In this document: positions 47,292-58,230 of the stretch, piece by piece
How positions within the stretch are numbered: the stretch's first letter is position 1
How the letters are laid out: each line of letters starts with the position of its first letter
From: Echria macrotheca
Taxonomy: Eukaryota > Ascomycota > Sordariomycetes > Sordariales > Schizotheciaceae
Length of the DNA stretch: 64,000 nt
Reading direction: 5' to 3'
Assembly (NCBI GenBank): GCA_030411725.1
Contig: MU839829.1
Location: 620,001 to 684,000 of the forward strand
Notes under the pieces: generated by a model
Seen by the model: the letters and a program-made list of their open reading frames with translations, nothing else
Told to the model about the DNA's origin: nothing
Database searches by the model: none
Made by a program: the position numbers and the translations under genes

Positions 47292-47657
47292 CTTTTTCGT
47301 GGCTGTATCGGTTGTTTAACCTGTCCTGCTGTTACTGGTGTATTTTTGTAGGATATCGAGGTTTCAAACGGGCATTGGAGTAGACCCGTCTTCGGTGACC
47401 GCAGAGCGTGTGGTGCATAGGTTGCAGACCAGACTGCAACAGGCTGGGGTTGTCTTTCATGCTTGCCCATGTGGTTCGAAGTCGTGAGTATCTACCTACC
47501 ACCGACACAGCCGGTCCCTGAGTGCCGTGATGGTTAGTCGGCCAAGTGAAAGGAGGGAAATTGCGCCCATGCACTTCCGTAGGAGTTGGCATATTGTGCT
47601 CGAATGAATCCATAACTGCAGTGCCTACCAACTAATAAACATAACCCTGCAAACTGC

Positions 47658-48713
47658 TCACAGTTCAACCACCACCTTCTCGCCACTCACGCCTGCCAAC
47701 AGCACCTCAAGCGCAGTGTCCAACCCGCCCAAACCGCCCTCAATGACTCGATATTCCCCCGGTTTCACCACCCCATTGGCCAACCACGCCGGAATCGCCT
47801 CGCCATAGAGCCAGGCACTCAGATCCTGGCGACGACCCCATATATCACCACCCGAAACCCATGCAGTCATGATCTTCTCAGGCACCACGACCTGCTCAGG
47901 CCAGGGCGTCGTCTGCGTCAACTTGAGCGGCTTCTTTTCTCCGCCCGCCTTGAGAAGGACATCCATTGACATCCGCAGCGTGTCAGGCTTCGAAATCACA
48001 TCCGCAGCCAAGGCAATCGCCGTGCCGGTTTTCTTCGCAGCGGCCACGATATCATCCACGACCGTGTCGGAATGGTAGTCGAAAACCACGTCGGCTCCAA
48101 GTGAGCGCACCCAGTCGTGATGCTTCTTGCTAGCCGTCGTGAAAATCGTCAGACCAGCCTGGCGGGCGAGTTGGATGGCCATGCTCCCGACGGCCGAGGC
48201 GCCGCCCCAGATGAGGATGCCCTCGCCGCTCTTGGTGGCTTCGCCTGGCTTGAGCGAGAGGTCGGGGAGAGGGAGGCCGAGCACGTCGTACAGAGCCACG
48301 GCGGCGGTGCCGACGCCGGTGATGATGGTCGACGCAGAAAGCGAAGTGAGGGAATCGGGGATCTTGGCGGTGCAGTTGGCGCGCGCGACGGTGAAGTTTT
48401 GGAATGCGGTGTGGGTGATTTCGCCGGTGTGGATGCCGTCGGCGATGGCGATCACACGGTCACCAGCTTGTAGACTAGTGACTCCGGGTCCGACAGCCTC
48501 GATGACGCCGCTGACATCTTGGCCGAGGATTGTTGGGTACGACTGGACGAGAAAGCCATAAGCCCAGCGCTTGCAGTCGATGGGATTCAGAGCGATGACT
48601 TCGTTTCGGATGAGGACTTCGTTTGGACCCGGAGACGAAATTGGGCGCTCCTCGATTGTAAGAGGCGATTTTACCGCGGTGAAAACCGCGACGAGATTCT
48701 TGGATGTCGACAT
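47658..48713 (-). CDS. Zinc-less MDR alcohol dehydrogenase / enoyl reductase-like protein
   Basis: A single exon of 351 aa from the ATG at 48713; the frame is open further upstream but without better context. It belongs to the medium-chain dehydrogenase/reductase superfamily. The N-terminal GroES-like domain includes ALNPIDCKRW and ILGQDVSGVIEAVGPGV; the Rossmann part has the NADPH-binding ILIWGGASAVGSMAIQLA. Usual catalytic zinc ligands are not evident, as in the quinone reductase and fungal enoyl-reductase branch (toxD/ZEB1-like). The substrate is unknown. No polyketide or other biosynthetic gene lies beside it, so a stand-alone detoxifying or metabolic reductase is the more likely role. 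Confidence 0.86.
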   Translation of the reverse strand: MSTSKNLVAVFTAVKSPLTIEERPISSPGPNEVLIRNEVIALNPIDCKRWAYGFLVQSYPTILGQDVSGVIEAVGPGVTSLQAGDRVIAIADGIHTGEITHTAFQNFTVARANCTAKIPDSLTSLSASTIITGVGTAAVALYDVLGLPLPDLSLKPGEATKSGEGILIWGGASAVGSMAIQLARQAGLTIFTTASKKHHDWVRSLGADVVFDYHSDTVVDDIVAAAKKTGTAIALAADVISKPDTLRMSMDVLLKAGGEKKPLKLTQTTPWPEQVVVPEKIMTAWVSGGDIWGRRQDLSAWLYGEAIPAWLANGVVKPGEYRVIEGGLGGLDTALEVLLAGVSGEKVVVEL

Positions 48714-49118
48714 GGGAGATGACTGGAAAGTGTTTAAGACTTGCCACGGATGTTTGATGCGACGAGTGTGATGGGAAAGAAACAGACATGACTTCTGAGG
48801 CTCCTGATGCCAACTTATAGAACCCTCGTCTGCAACACAGCCTCGTCTCGGAGTCTCTTGTTTATTTGGGGCGAGTGTTCGCAAACCTGCTGTGTGATGC
48901 TGTGGTGTCGCTTATGTCCGAGTGACACCGAGGCCGAATCCCGGCCTTGGCCCACCAAGCTTCGGCCAATTTGGCCGGTGCCAAGCCCCGGCACCACACA
49001 GAATGCGGACTTGCTGACATACACTCCGTATATCCACGCGTATTGAAACCCAGCACGCCCTCGGCGGCCAAATTTGCCGAAGGAAGCAGATGTGATTTCC
49101 AATCGCACGGCGCAGCTC

Positions 49119-50772
49119 TCAAAGTCCGGACAACACGGTCGCGAGCATCATGCCGAGGCCGTCCAGGTTGGCATGCCAGTCATCAAGGATGTCATCGATG
49201 CCGCTCCCAAAGACCCCTTGCACCAATGCCTGCACGGAAGTGCTCTTGGCCACGACCAGGTCACCCAGCGTATCTAATCGTGGTTTCCCGCTCTTGAGAC
49301 CCGCCCACCATTCGTCGTAGACAACTTCCCACTCCTCCGACGTCCTCGCCTCCCAGAGGCTTTTACTGCTCGGGATCGGAATGGCGTATGGATTTAAGAT
49401 CACATCACATGCTTCGCAACCGACTACCAAGGCCATGAGAAAACAAACGATGGAAATCCTAGTCTGTCAGCAAAAACTCGATGGGCGAGACGGGGGCTGC
49501 TACAAACCTTCGTCTTGTCTCCTCAAATATCCACTCCTCCCAGGTCGGTTTCGTTGCACGCGCATGAGGTGGGTTGAAGGTCCCAGGGTGTATTTCGGTG
49601 AAGTGATGAGAGAGATCCTGCGGAACGTCAGAGAGGCAATCAAGAAATCGGGCAAACTTACCTTCATTGTTCGAAGCATCTCCCGATTGAGGATGAAATG
49701 CTCGTAGCCCGAGTGCATGAGCCGCATGATAGTGTAGATGGCCATAGCTTGAAGTGACGCCAGTGTTTCACCAGGTGACAGGCTTGAGATCTGATGACAT
49801 GAGTTAGATCGTGCGACGCCAACCACTGGCAATGTCCCGACTCACGGATTCCTGGATCCGCCGCTGTTCAGCCTCAATCGTCTGCCAGAGAAATTCCTCC
49901 GAGTTCGGCATCCTTGCGACAAATATTTGTGCGATGCTGACGCAAGCTGCCAAAGGTCGCAAAGGAGCAAATGCAGGCAATGCGCTTCCTGCAACAGCTT
50001 GCCAAGGGTCGTGACTGTTGTACTCCAGACCACAGCCAACCCGGTGGACGAAGGGCGGCAAATTCTCTGGCCTCGTCATCATCCGTGGGAAAGCTCGGGC
50101 TGCGGAGATGATGAGCTGGCGGCAGCTAGCAGAAATGTAGCGCTGTGACCAGTAGTCCAGCGCCACAAGTGCGACATTTGTGTCTCGGGGGTTGAGACTC
50201 TCGGAGCCGGGCGTCAATGGAAAGAGTGGACTGGGCCCTCTGTGTGGTCTAGTTGGAGCTTGAAGGGAGGAGAAAGAGCCGTCTAAGCCTGTGATGCCCT
50301 GGAGCAACGTCCCATGCGGCTCTTCGTGCGTAGGACCCTCGGGAAAAGGCGCGAAGTCTGACAGACCCAGTAGCTCAACACCAGGCCAATCGGAGTTTTG
50401 GATGGCAAGTGGCATGTCATCATTGGTCTCTGGCGGTTTGGAAGACAGGCCTGAGACGTCTTTGTTGTATGAGCAAGACGTGCCCCTCGTGACACATCTC
50501 GAGCAAGGCAGCTGAAAATCACACTTGGTTTTTGTCTTCCGACAAGCAGAGCAAGCCTTCGGCCGCGACGATGACTTTGCGGCGGCTTTTCGTTGACAGT
50601 ACTTCTCGTGACGGGCATGCGATGTATCTGCGAGGTGGAGATGGGGTCAGCAGTCAGATTGACACAACAATCGGATGATTCGGAACCGACCGTGATCGAA
50701 CGGTTTCCCACAGAGCGAGCAAAAATACAAGGGCTCTGCGGAAGAAAACTTGGGATCAACCCCAGGCGGCAT
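49119..50772 (-). CDS. Transcription factor with C2HC finger plus Zn2Cys6 cluster
   Basis: Five exons (high to low): 50772-50691, 50627-49846, 49790-49662, 49617-49508, 49458-49119, joined in frame to 480 aa. A finger is split by the first intron: C18-x2-C21, then H34-x3-C38 (YFCSLCGKPF then SHARHEKYC). It is followed at once by a GAL4-type cluster with ligands C53, C56, C63, C69, C72 and C79 (spacing 2-6-5-2-6). This double arrangement occurs in a subset of fungal nuclear regulators. The C-terminal half is helical and typical of fungal Zn2Cys6 proteins, without a named domain. Target genes are unknown. It is divergent from the kinase-like gene; the 650-bp spacer carries two CCAAT boxes. Confidence 0.85.
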
Positions 50773-51425
50773 TGCGGAGCTGCTTGTGTGTGAAAAGCTG
50801 GTGTGATGGCGTTCGGATGGCAGGTGCGATGAGGCACTCGTGGCACGGGAGCTAGGTTGGGTTCGTGAAAATTAGTCATCGCCGAATCGTGCGCTGTGAT
50901 TGGCCAGAGTGTTTTTGGCCTTTGATTGGCGCTGTTTCAATCTCTCGAGATGGAAAGTCTCAGGTGAAAGCAGGGACGATTTCGAGCTGCTAGGGAACTA
51001 TATAAACCAAGCAAAACTTCGCAGAGGATGTGAAGTTTCCCCAGAATACTTTTTTCCCAGCCTTAAAAAAGAAATAAACCCAGTTGCCTCATTCCTTGGG
51101 GCTGGGAGTGCACAGCACACTCCCGTCCGCTCCTTTACACAAATTCTCAGGGACCCACTCCACGTTTGGCACATCTCTTGTGGTATTTCTTTCGCAAACC
51201 TCTGGCAGTCATCTGGCGCTTCTACTTTGCAGGTTTCTTGCGTAAACTCGGTCGGGCGCATACCCCGGCGACCACCGACTTGACTCCTTCCTGCACAGCT
51301 GGCCCAATTTCTTCTCCCTGATCACTCGACTGGCACCTTGGTTGTGCCTTCCCCTCGACACGCATCCGCTGCCCAGTGCCTTACGAATTCTGCGCAATCG
51401 AAGTCTTGTCCATCACATCGGCATC
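50773..51425. promoter_or_regulatory. Divergent promoter with two CCAAT boxes and a TATA-like site
   Basis: This lies between the transcription factor start (50772, minus) and the kinase-like start (51426, plus). Two ATTGG pentamers, reverse complement of CCAAT, occur at 50899-50903 and 50925-50929, 26 bp apart; CCAAT is bound by the Hap2/3/5 complex in fungi. TATATAAA is at 50999-51006, suitably placed for a plus-strand transcript with a long 5' leader. Function is inferred from sequence only. Confidence 0.5.
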
Positions 51426-52664
51426 ATGCTTTCCGGCGAACAGCGATTCGGTTTTGCCTACCGGCCCAAATTTCAGCTCGACGTCTGCGACTACGACCAG
51501 CGGCTTATGGTCCGAATTGTAGTCCCCCATGTCGGTGAGAACCCCGAGCTCGATGGCATCCGAGAGAACTTCGAGACAACTGAGGCGCTCGCCACCGACA
51601 TCGCCCGGCAGTACCTCGACGGCGAGACCTTGGACATGAAAACATATGCCGGAGTGGAGATTGGCGACACCATTTCCCTGTCAGGGGAGCATTTTCCGCT
51701 CGACGAGTTTCAGGGCGCGCGCCCAGTTGGGACCATTTCGAGGTCGTCACTGACGGAGCTGGTGCGTTTCAAGCGTGGTGTCGACAAGTGTTCCTACATG
51801 GAAGGAGATACCGAGCGGGTGGTTGTCATCAAGTACTCGTGCTTTCCCGTCCAGGGGATCAAGGACTACTGGAACGAGCTCAACGTCATGCTCCGACTAC
51901 CTCCCGACCCAGCGTTCCTCCAGATCGATCGCCTGATTGTCGACGAGCATGACCCTTCGAGCGTCATTGGCTTCACCACCCCTTACGTCGAAGGCTCGGA
52001 CCTCGGTCGTGGCTGGCAGGGCCGTCATTTCAAGATTGATTGGATGAGACAGTTGATGCGCGCGGTTGACAAGCTCAACCTTGAATACGGAATCGTTCAC
52101 CAGGATCTCGCCGGTCGCAACTTTCTCTTGGACGAAAAGGAGGACAGGGTGATTCTATGCGACTTCCACCTCGCCTCCCGGCTTGAGGACGCCACGAACC
52201 CGGAGACGGACGACGTCAAAGGTCTGCTTCTAGCCGTTCACGATCTCATCACCCACGACGATCGATACTTTGCAAAGGGTCTCTGGGAACTCGACGAGAC
52301 GGAGTTGACACAGAAGTGGCAGAAGCACGAAAAGGTGACTCTCGACGCGGACGTTTCGGTTTATAAGAGTGAGATCATGGAGTGGGTGGCATGGAGACGA
52401 TCCGATAAGATGCGCAACGTTCGGGCCCCGTATCAGATTAACTGGCCCAGCCTTCCCAACATCAAGACCACTGCCGACTCTGGGTCTGATGTTTCATGGC
52501 TCTGTAACGCCGACCAGCGCATGCCCGGCATGCGTCATTACTGTGACTACTACGAGTTGATGAAGAGACGGGAGAAGCAGGCAGGGTTCCTAGACTGGCA
52601 GAGACCAGCTGTCGACAAGATCGACCGCGCTCGTCGTCTTCTTTCTACTGGGAAGTATGCCTAG
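51426..52664 (+). CDS. Protein-kinase-like (KDO/APH-type) protein with HQDLAGRN loop
   Basis: A single exon of 412 aa from the ATG at 51426; the frame is open to 51342 but only with TTG. The kinase core is read from VVVIKY (Lys136), the helix-C acidic YWNELNV (Glu151), the catalytic loop VHQDLAGRN (about 224-232, Asp227) and the metal-binding ILCDFHLA (Asp246, DFG replaced by DFH). No glycine-rich loop is visible. Residues 1-110 are a separate unknown domain. Such HQD kinases are numerous in filamentous fungi and include atypical protein kinases and small-molecule phosphotransferases; the substrate here cannot be told. All key phosphotransfer residues are present, so it may be active. Divergent from the regulator gene. 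Confidence 0.75.
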   Translation: MLSGEQRFGFAYRPKFQLDVCDYDQRLMVRIVVPHVGENPELDGIRENFETTEALATDIARQYLDGETLDMKTYAGVEIGDTISLSGEHFPLDEFQGARPVGTISRSSLTELVRFKRGVDKCSYMEGDTERVVVIKYSCFPVQGIKDYWNELNVMLRLPPDPAFLQIDRLIVDEHDPSSVIGFTTPYVEGSDLGRGWQGRHFKIDWMRQLMRAVDKLNLEYGIVHQDLAGRNFLLDEKEDRVILCDFHLASRLEDATNPETDDVKGLLLAVHDLITHDDRYFAKGLWELDETELTQKWQKHEKVTLDADVSVYKSEIMEWVAWRRSDKMRNVRAPYQINWPSLPNIKTTADSGSDVSWLCNADQRMPGMRHYCDYYELMKRREKQAGFLDWQRPAVDKIDRARRLLSTGKYA

Positions 52665-53330
52665 GGCATGGGCGTGACGTCAGCACATGGCGCCACAGAC
52701 AAGAGGTTGATCACTCAATACAGATCCTGGTTTCCAAAGTTTACGCAGACATGTGATATGGCAAGGTTGTGAAGCAGCGCTGAGCCCCAAACGTGTCTAG
52801 CCATGGGTGAACGACCCTTCGGTCTCGGGTGTTCTCCGCCCGTCAGCTGGTGTGATTGGTCAAGTTTAAGCCATATGCTCGCAGCCTCGTCCCAACTATT
52901 TGCGAAGGGCTCGCCGTTCGGACGACTGATGAGCCGGACAGTCTCCGTTTGTTGACGTGCAAGTGCCCCACTAGATAGGAGTGCCTTTTCGGAAGCTCAT
53001 TTGGTGTCGCCCTTCTTCCTCTCAAGCATTGCTGGGCCAAACAAATTTGTTGCTGCTGGTGCCTTTGGTGGTGCAAACTTTTTCCTTACAACCTCCCCCA
53101 ACCCGCGAAGTAGAGCTACTTCTGTGCTTCCTGCAAGTTGGACAATTGCCCACCTACCCTGAGTGCATTGAGGAGCCATTTGCACCTAAGAGCTATCCAG
53201 GTATTCCCCGTCTTACCACGCTCCGTCTGTTCACTGGATCAAAGTCCAGCGACTGGAAGGATTGTCTACGACAGTTGCTGACCCCAATTTGCGCAGTCAC
53301 CGAACTTGCAGTCGCACAAATCCTGCCACG
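52665..53330. other. Intergenic region before the F-box gene
   Basis: No gene seen. A plus-strand frame from 52981 is open for 117 codons but has no motif and overlaps an unrelated minus-strand frame. It contains the promoter and leader of the 53331 gene. Confidence 0.5.
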
Positions 53331-54596
53331 ATGAATCGCACAGATTCCGCAACGATGAATCTGGCTTCATTTCCGAGAGAAATTATCGATCTGATTCTCA
53401 CCAGCGGGGACCTGGAACTCAAGGACTACCGCCAACTGCGTCTTGTCTGTCGCAGGATCGGCGAGATCGCAAACTCGTACGCCCTGGCGCAGCTCAAGTT
53501 CAACGTATCCGAGGAGGACTTGGACCTACTCAACAATGTTGCCAACAGCCCGGTCTACGTGCGTCATCTTACCTCTTTGGCGCTCCATGTGGTTCCCATC
53601 AAGAAGTACGGCCCCGCCGACGAACAAGTCACAACTCGCCATGCAGATATACTTGCTGGCCGCAACACCATCTCCCTTGACCGATTCCACGACGGTATCA
53701 AGAGCTTCGTTGCAAAGATTCCCAAGCTGGGGCATCTCAAAGTATGCGCGTTTATCCGCCGCAACCCGTCGGCTGAGCCCGTGCCGATTTCTGAGGACGA
53801 GGCCTTGTTCTACGCCCCCTACGCATACTTTCTAGTGCAGGCTGCCTACAAATCTGGAGCTGCTCTGCAGTCTTTAGAACTTGATGGAATTCATCCCAGC
53901 GCCTTCGATACAGGGGGTTACGGGCTGTATGACTTGGGCGACTGGTTTCCGCACCTGACCAAACTGTCGTTGAAAATCATTGACAATGACAACAATTTCA
54001 CGGAAGGGCATGTTTCTGACTGCGCGATCACCATGAATAGGGGGGTCATTCGTGGAGCCCTAGCCAAGATGCGGCAGCTGAACAAGTTGGACCTCTCTTT
54101 CGTTCTTCCCGACCTACCCACCCGAGAGTCTAGCCTAGACGGCGAAAACGCGTGGGAACGCCACATCGACCTCGAAGACGTCATCCCGCTGGACGTGACT
54201 TGGCCAAACCTGGAGAATCTGCTTCTAGCACGCATAAAGGCGCCGCGGCAACAACTTCAGGCGCTTATATTGAAGCATCACACCCTCAAGGTCGTCCGTC
54301 TCGAACTTGTCGACCTCGATAAGATATCCTGGAAACAGTTTCTTCCCGAGCTAAGACGAGGCATGGACTGGTCCAAAAGGAGGCTTGTTCTGAGGGGCAT
54401 TAGCTACGGAAGACGGGAGGACGAGGCTCGGATGGACGAGAATCTGGTTCTGGATTATGAGTACAACGACTTTGGATGGGATAAGACTGACGTCTTAGCT
54501 GGTCGTTTCCGCCTTGGGGATGCGATCGAAAAATGGATGCGGGAAAAGGATGGCACATTGCCACTGGACAACCCTCGCTGGTGGCAGTTCGCGTAG
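53331..54596 (+). CDS. F-box protein
   Basis: A single exon of 421 aa from the ATG at 53331; a second ATG at 53355 is nearly as good, as a short piece (ACGATGAATC...) is repeated around both. The F-box, which links substrates to the SCF ubiquitin ligase through Skp1, is at about residues 12-48: FPREIIDLILTSGD, then YRQLRLVCRRIGEIAN. The rest has irregular leucine-rich motifs (LKVCAFI, LQSLELDG, LTKLSLKII, LNKLDLSF, WPNLENLLLARI) like the degenerate LRRs of fungal F-box proteins, presumably the substrate-binding part. Target unknown. Confidence 0.82.
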   Translation: MNRTDSATMNLASFPREIIDLILTSGDLELKDYRQLRLVCRRIGEIANSYALAQLKFNVSEEDLDLLNNVANSPVYVRHLTSLALHVVPIKKYGPADEQVTTRHADILAGRNTISLDRFHDGIKSFVAKIPKLGHLKVCAFIRRNPSAEPVPISEDEALFYAPYAYFLVQAAYKSGAALQSLELDGIHPSAFDTGGYGLYDLGDWFPHLTKLSLKIIDNDNNFTEGHVSDCAITMNRGVIRGALAKMRQLNKLDLSFVLPDLPTRESSLDGENAWERHIDLEDVIPLDVTWPNLENLLLARIKAPRQQLQALILKHHTLKVVRLELVDLDKISWKQFLPELRRGMDWSKRRLVLRGISYGRREDEARMDENLVLDYEYNDFGWDKTDVLAGRFRLGDAIEKWMREKDGTLPLDNPRWWQFA

Positions 54597-55055
54597 CTGG
54601 TAGGTATCTTGGGAGATGACGCCGAAAGATAGATGCGGAGGCAAGATGAGGGATTGCCACTCGTGATGACTGGGGTTCTGAGCGAGCTAGGAGCTGTTTG
54701 CGACTGGGTCAAGACATGTCTCTAGAAGGAACAAGTTACCATAGCGGTATTCGTGATAGCAGAGGACCGAGAGCTCGACCAGTAAAGCATTGGCCCAAGA
54801 CCAGAACATTGTATCCGTGAAAATGTTCTGTCGCACACTTCCCTCAGATCAAAGCTTCCACGATCTTCAATGCCGTCTGAGGGACACCGCCAAGAAGAGG
54901 GTCAGGCATCCCCATCTTTATCTAGCAAGTATCTACATTGGAAGCCACGGCCCACCCGAGCCCAGGCCTTCCATGCACCCAAATCTTTCACCGGCCTTCG
55001 CACCACAATACCATCACCCCAAATGCGTCACGACCACCTAACGATCCCAAAACTT
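54597..55055. other. Intergenic region between convergent genes
   Basis: No gene. It holds the 3' ends of the F-box gene and the convergent cytochrome gene. Short open frames only. Confidence 0.5.
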
Positions 55056-56245
55056 TCAACGCCTCCTCCTCTCCTCATCCTCGCCCTCGACGTCCCACGG
55101 CCTGCGTCCCGGCCGCAGCCCAACGCCGCCCCACTTGCCCTTGCCCTTCCCGAAAAACGGCGGGCCGAGCCATACCGACGCTTGCGGGGTCGCCACCACG
55201 GTCGCGTCGCGCGTGAGAGTCACGGTCACGACGCCGCCCTGCGAGGGCTGCGGTAGCGTCGTGATGCGGGTTACAATGACGAACGTGGTCGACTTGCCAA
55301 TTTGCGAGACGGACGGAGCCGGGAGCGTGACGACGCTCGTGGCGATGATGGGTGCGCCGCCGCCGCCGGTGGGAAAACCGAAGGTGGGGAAGTTGCTTGT
55401 AGGAAGATTTGTCGTGGGAAGATTAGTTGTCGGGAGGTTGGTGGTGGGGAGGTTTGTCGTGGGAAGATCGGTCGTGGGAAGGTTGCCTGTAGGCAACGCC
55501 GTCCCTGGGAGCGTGGTGACGCTGGTGAGCACGGGGGTGTCCGAGGACGAAGGCGGAGCAGAGGAGGCGGGCTTGGTGAGATCGTATGCGACTGCATCAA
55601 AGACGCCCTGGGGGATCTTGGCCGAAGAAAGATCATGGGAGAAGGTGCCGCGGTCGTCGTGATACGAGAAGGAGCTGGTGTTGCTCGCCGGGTTTTGGGG
55701 CGCCTTGCTCCCTTTCGCATACGCGAACGTCACCACCCCGTTCGGGTTGAGCGAGCCTGCGGACCACTGGCTACAGCCCTTGCAGAGCGCATCCAGCTGC
55801 CAGTGCGTGGCATTCGTCGTGGTGGACGGAAGAACAGTGTAGGTCGCACCGGCATATACGCCCGGAAGAGAACGCCCGCTAATATGGCTGTTAGACAGAT
55901 GCCAGCGCCGTGGAGGAAAACCGCTTACGTTGCGAACCGTGAGGAGACCACCGCCGCCTTTCCGTTCGGCCACGCCACCGTCAACGGGTTTTGGGTCATC
56001 TTGCCTCCCCAGGCCAGACCTGTCCAGGCGACCGAGACAGGAGCGATGATCGACACCAGGATATCGAAGGGGGCCGCCGACGTCTCCGGAATGGCGATGC
56101 GGAACGTGATATCATGGGAGGAGATCTTGGACTCGGAGAAGCAAATCTGCGTTCCTCCCGGGCAATACTTCGCAGTCTGACGCTGGGCAAGCTCTGTGCC
56201 GCTCGCCGACGCCGCGAGGGCAAACAGCGCGAGATGTCCCAACAT
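55056..56245 (-). CDS. Secreted AA8 cytochrome (CDH-type) with pentapeptide-repeat linker
   Basis: Two exons, 56245-55929 and 55878-55056, encode 379 aa. The start is the ATG at 56245; the upstream in-frame codon is TTG. Residues 1 to about 17-20 are a signal peptide. The next 170 residues match the haem b cytochrome domain of cellobiose dehydrogenase (DOMON/AA8): YCPGGTQICF, GLAWGGKMTQNPL with likely axial Met83, paired Cys138/Cys141, and FSYHDDRGTFSHDL with likely axial His179. Then comes a Pro/Thr linker with about six copies of a five-residue NLPTT unit (55390-55498) and a basic tail. There is no flavin dehydrogenase, CBM1 or evident GPI signal. Free AA8 proteins are thought to pass electrons to lytic polysaccharide monooxygenases; that role here is inferred. 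Confidence 0.85.
55390..55498. repeat. 15-bp tandem repeat in the cytochrome linker
   Basis: Imperfect 15-bp units, minus-strand sense AACCTCCCGACAACT-like, encode NLPTT or DLPTT about six to seven times in a row. Variation is mostly at third positions, so the protein repeat is under constraint or the array is old. Length changes here would lengthen or shorten the linker in steps of five residues. Confidence 0.8.
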
Positions 56246-58230
56246 GTTCAAGGTGTTCCTGAAGGGTCAGATTCGACACTTTGTCCAGTATCTAGGGAGG
56301 TCAGATTCACTGCGGACCCATCCAGGGTTTTATGGCTCTCTGCCCGGTTCAAACTCTAAACTCAGATTGTCGGCCCACACTATGCGTGGGTACACCGATC
56401 CGCAATCCGGGAAAGTCTAAATGAACTTTGGACCGTTACTGTAGGCTCCATTCCTATAACGCGGGTGCAATCTGTGGAGGAGACCCATCCTGTGCGTTCT
56501 ACTTGGTTACTATCTGGGGAAGTCCGGTGTGGTGCAACGAGCGGCAGCGGGGATCAGCTCGACTCAGGAACAACGCTACTGAACAATGATGACCTTCAAT
56601 CTGGGTAAAGTCGGCTCGGGGATTTACGACGCGGGCTACCTTGAGCCGGGAGATTCACCCTATGCACCCGCGAGCCAAGACGGCCGAATGGTACCTGGAC
56701 GGCGGGCACAAAACAACCCTGCTAAAGCTAGCCATCGAGAGCAACGAGATCTGGCGGTGCACACCGAAGTGACGAGGTGGGCATCATATTGGCGCCGCTA
56801 CGTCATGCCGAGACTCGACATATTCTTATTGTTTTGGCTTACCCCTTTCGGCCCTCCTTTTCAGCCTCCTTGAACGCCGGTTCAGCGAATTCCAACCCCA
56901 CCAATCGCACCTCGGACCGGCGAGCTGTGATGTCGCGGCGGTCGGGGTTGCAGCGATACTACGGTCCGCGACCATTCTTTGTCCTGCACTGCGCCGAGTT
57001 CCTACCTTGACTCCAGTCGTCGCGGAAATCCAGGACCGATATCCTGCCGGGCGGGCGATACCCCTCTCGAGAATGTGAAGCGAGCGGCCGAGAGCCAATG
57101 GATCCCGGACCCGACTCAAGATTCCGATGTACGTCGACCCGAAGTCTGGGTAATCGTCTAGGATGGCCCTTGGCTGAGCCAAACGATTTCGCGCCAGAAA
57201 CACAGACAATCACGTGCGAGCAAACAAGTCACTTTGTTATTGGAACAGCTGGTACTAGTTTGGGACCAGCAGTGATAAAGCAGACAATGCCTTGTTTCTT
57301 TGTTTATCGAGGAGATTTAAACCGGGTGACCCCTTCTTCAGACCAACTCGGTGCCTTCTTATCATCCCCGCGTGACCCGTTCCGAGATCGCTCTACTTTC
57401 TACAGCTTTGCGCGCGTTTTACACATTATATCTCCGCCATGTGTATATCTGCAGATTCGCGGACGGGTTTTGCTGGCGTCCAGATGGAAACCCATGATGG
57501 CGACGCCCAGCGTTTTGACCGTGATGAGACCCAGCAACGTGCCACGCGACCCAGACCGGTGTCAGTGCTTCTTCACGACCGTGAGTGCGATGCCCAGGTG
57601 ATCAAAAGCTCATTTCCGAGCCTTGAGGCGCGAAGGATCCAGAAGAACAGCCAAGTGTCGGATATGATTCGCAAGTTCCAGTTCAAGTGAACGTTGATTT
57701 ATCTTTGACCGTTGGGCTCATCCATGTCATCGGAGACAACCATTCCGACGTTCAAACCCGAGGAAGCCTGGTTGACCAGGCATACAATATGATTTTTTTT
57801 CCAACCCGCAATATTCGCTGCTCCAGCTGTACCTTATCATGCCCATGTGACAACTCCTCTGTGTCTCTTCTGTGGCGCACATCGGACGAGATCCCCATTT
57901 TGTCGCATCCCATGATTTCGTTTTCAGTTTGGTTACAAGCTTTTCCACATCCTGTTACTCGTCCCGAATTCACAAGGTCCCCGAAGCAGCCATGAGTTTC
58001 TTCTGAGGCTCGCTGAATCACGACTGGAGTTGTATATAAGTATGTGTAGACTCCAGAGAGGAAGCCCGCTCCCCTCCTTTTACTTGTTTCCCTGCCGACG
58101 AAGCCACCGATCGACATCGAATATTTCGATGGCCTCGCTACCAATTAACTTTCTTGTGGATCGCGTTTTACACATAGTCACGTCCTCATCCGTTACCTAA
58201 ACTCCCGGACCCCGCGCTTAATCGCCCAGC
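56246..58230. other. 2-kb divergent intergenic region
   Basis: No gene is firmly supported. An 83-codon plus-strand frame with its own ATG at 57439 (to 57690) encodes a polar protein (ETHDGDAQRFDRDETQQRA, ending DMIRKFQFK) and might be a small gene, at low confidence. Both ends contain promoters, of the cytochrome gene (minus) and of the Fig1-like gene (plus). Confidence 0.4.

Noticed and set aside
47658..48713. Secondary-metabolite cluster around the MDR reductase
   Set aside because: No polyketide synthase, NRPS or terpene gene lies near; neighbours are a DUF924 protein and a regulator.
51342..51425. Upstream extension of the kinase-like gene
   Set aside because: The upstream first codon is TTG, not ATG; the ATG at 51426 is the first proper start.
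53262..53330. N-terminal extension of the F-box protein
   Set aside because: Upstream codon is TTG and the added residues have no homology-like features; ATG at 53331 preferred.
56246..56251. Two-residue extension of the AA8 cytochrome start
   Set aside because: The codon at 56249-56251 is TTG on the coding strand; ATG at 56245 gives a normal signal peptide.
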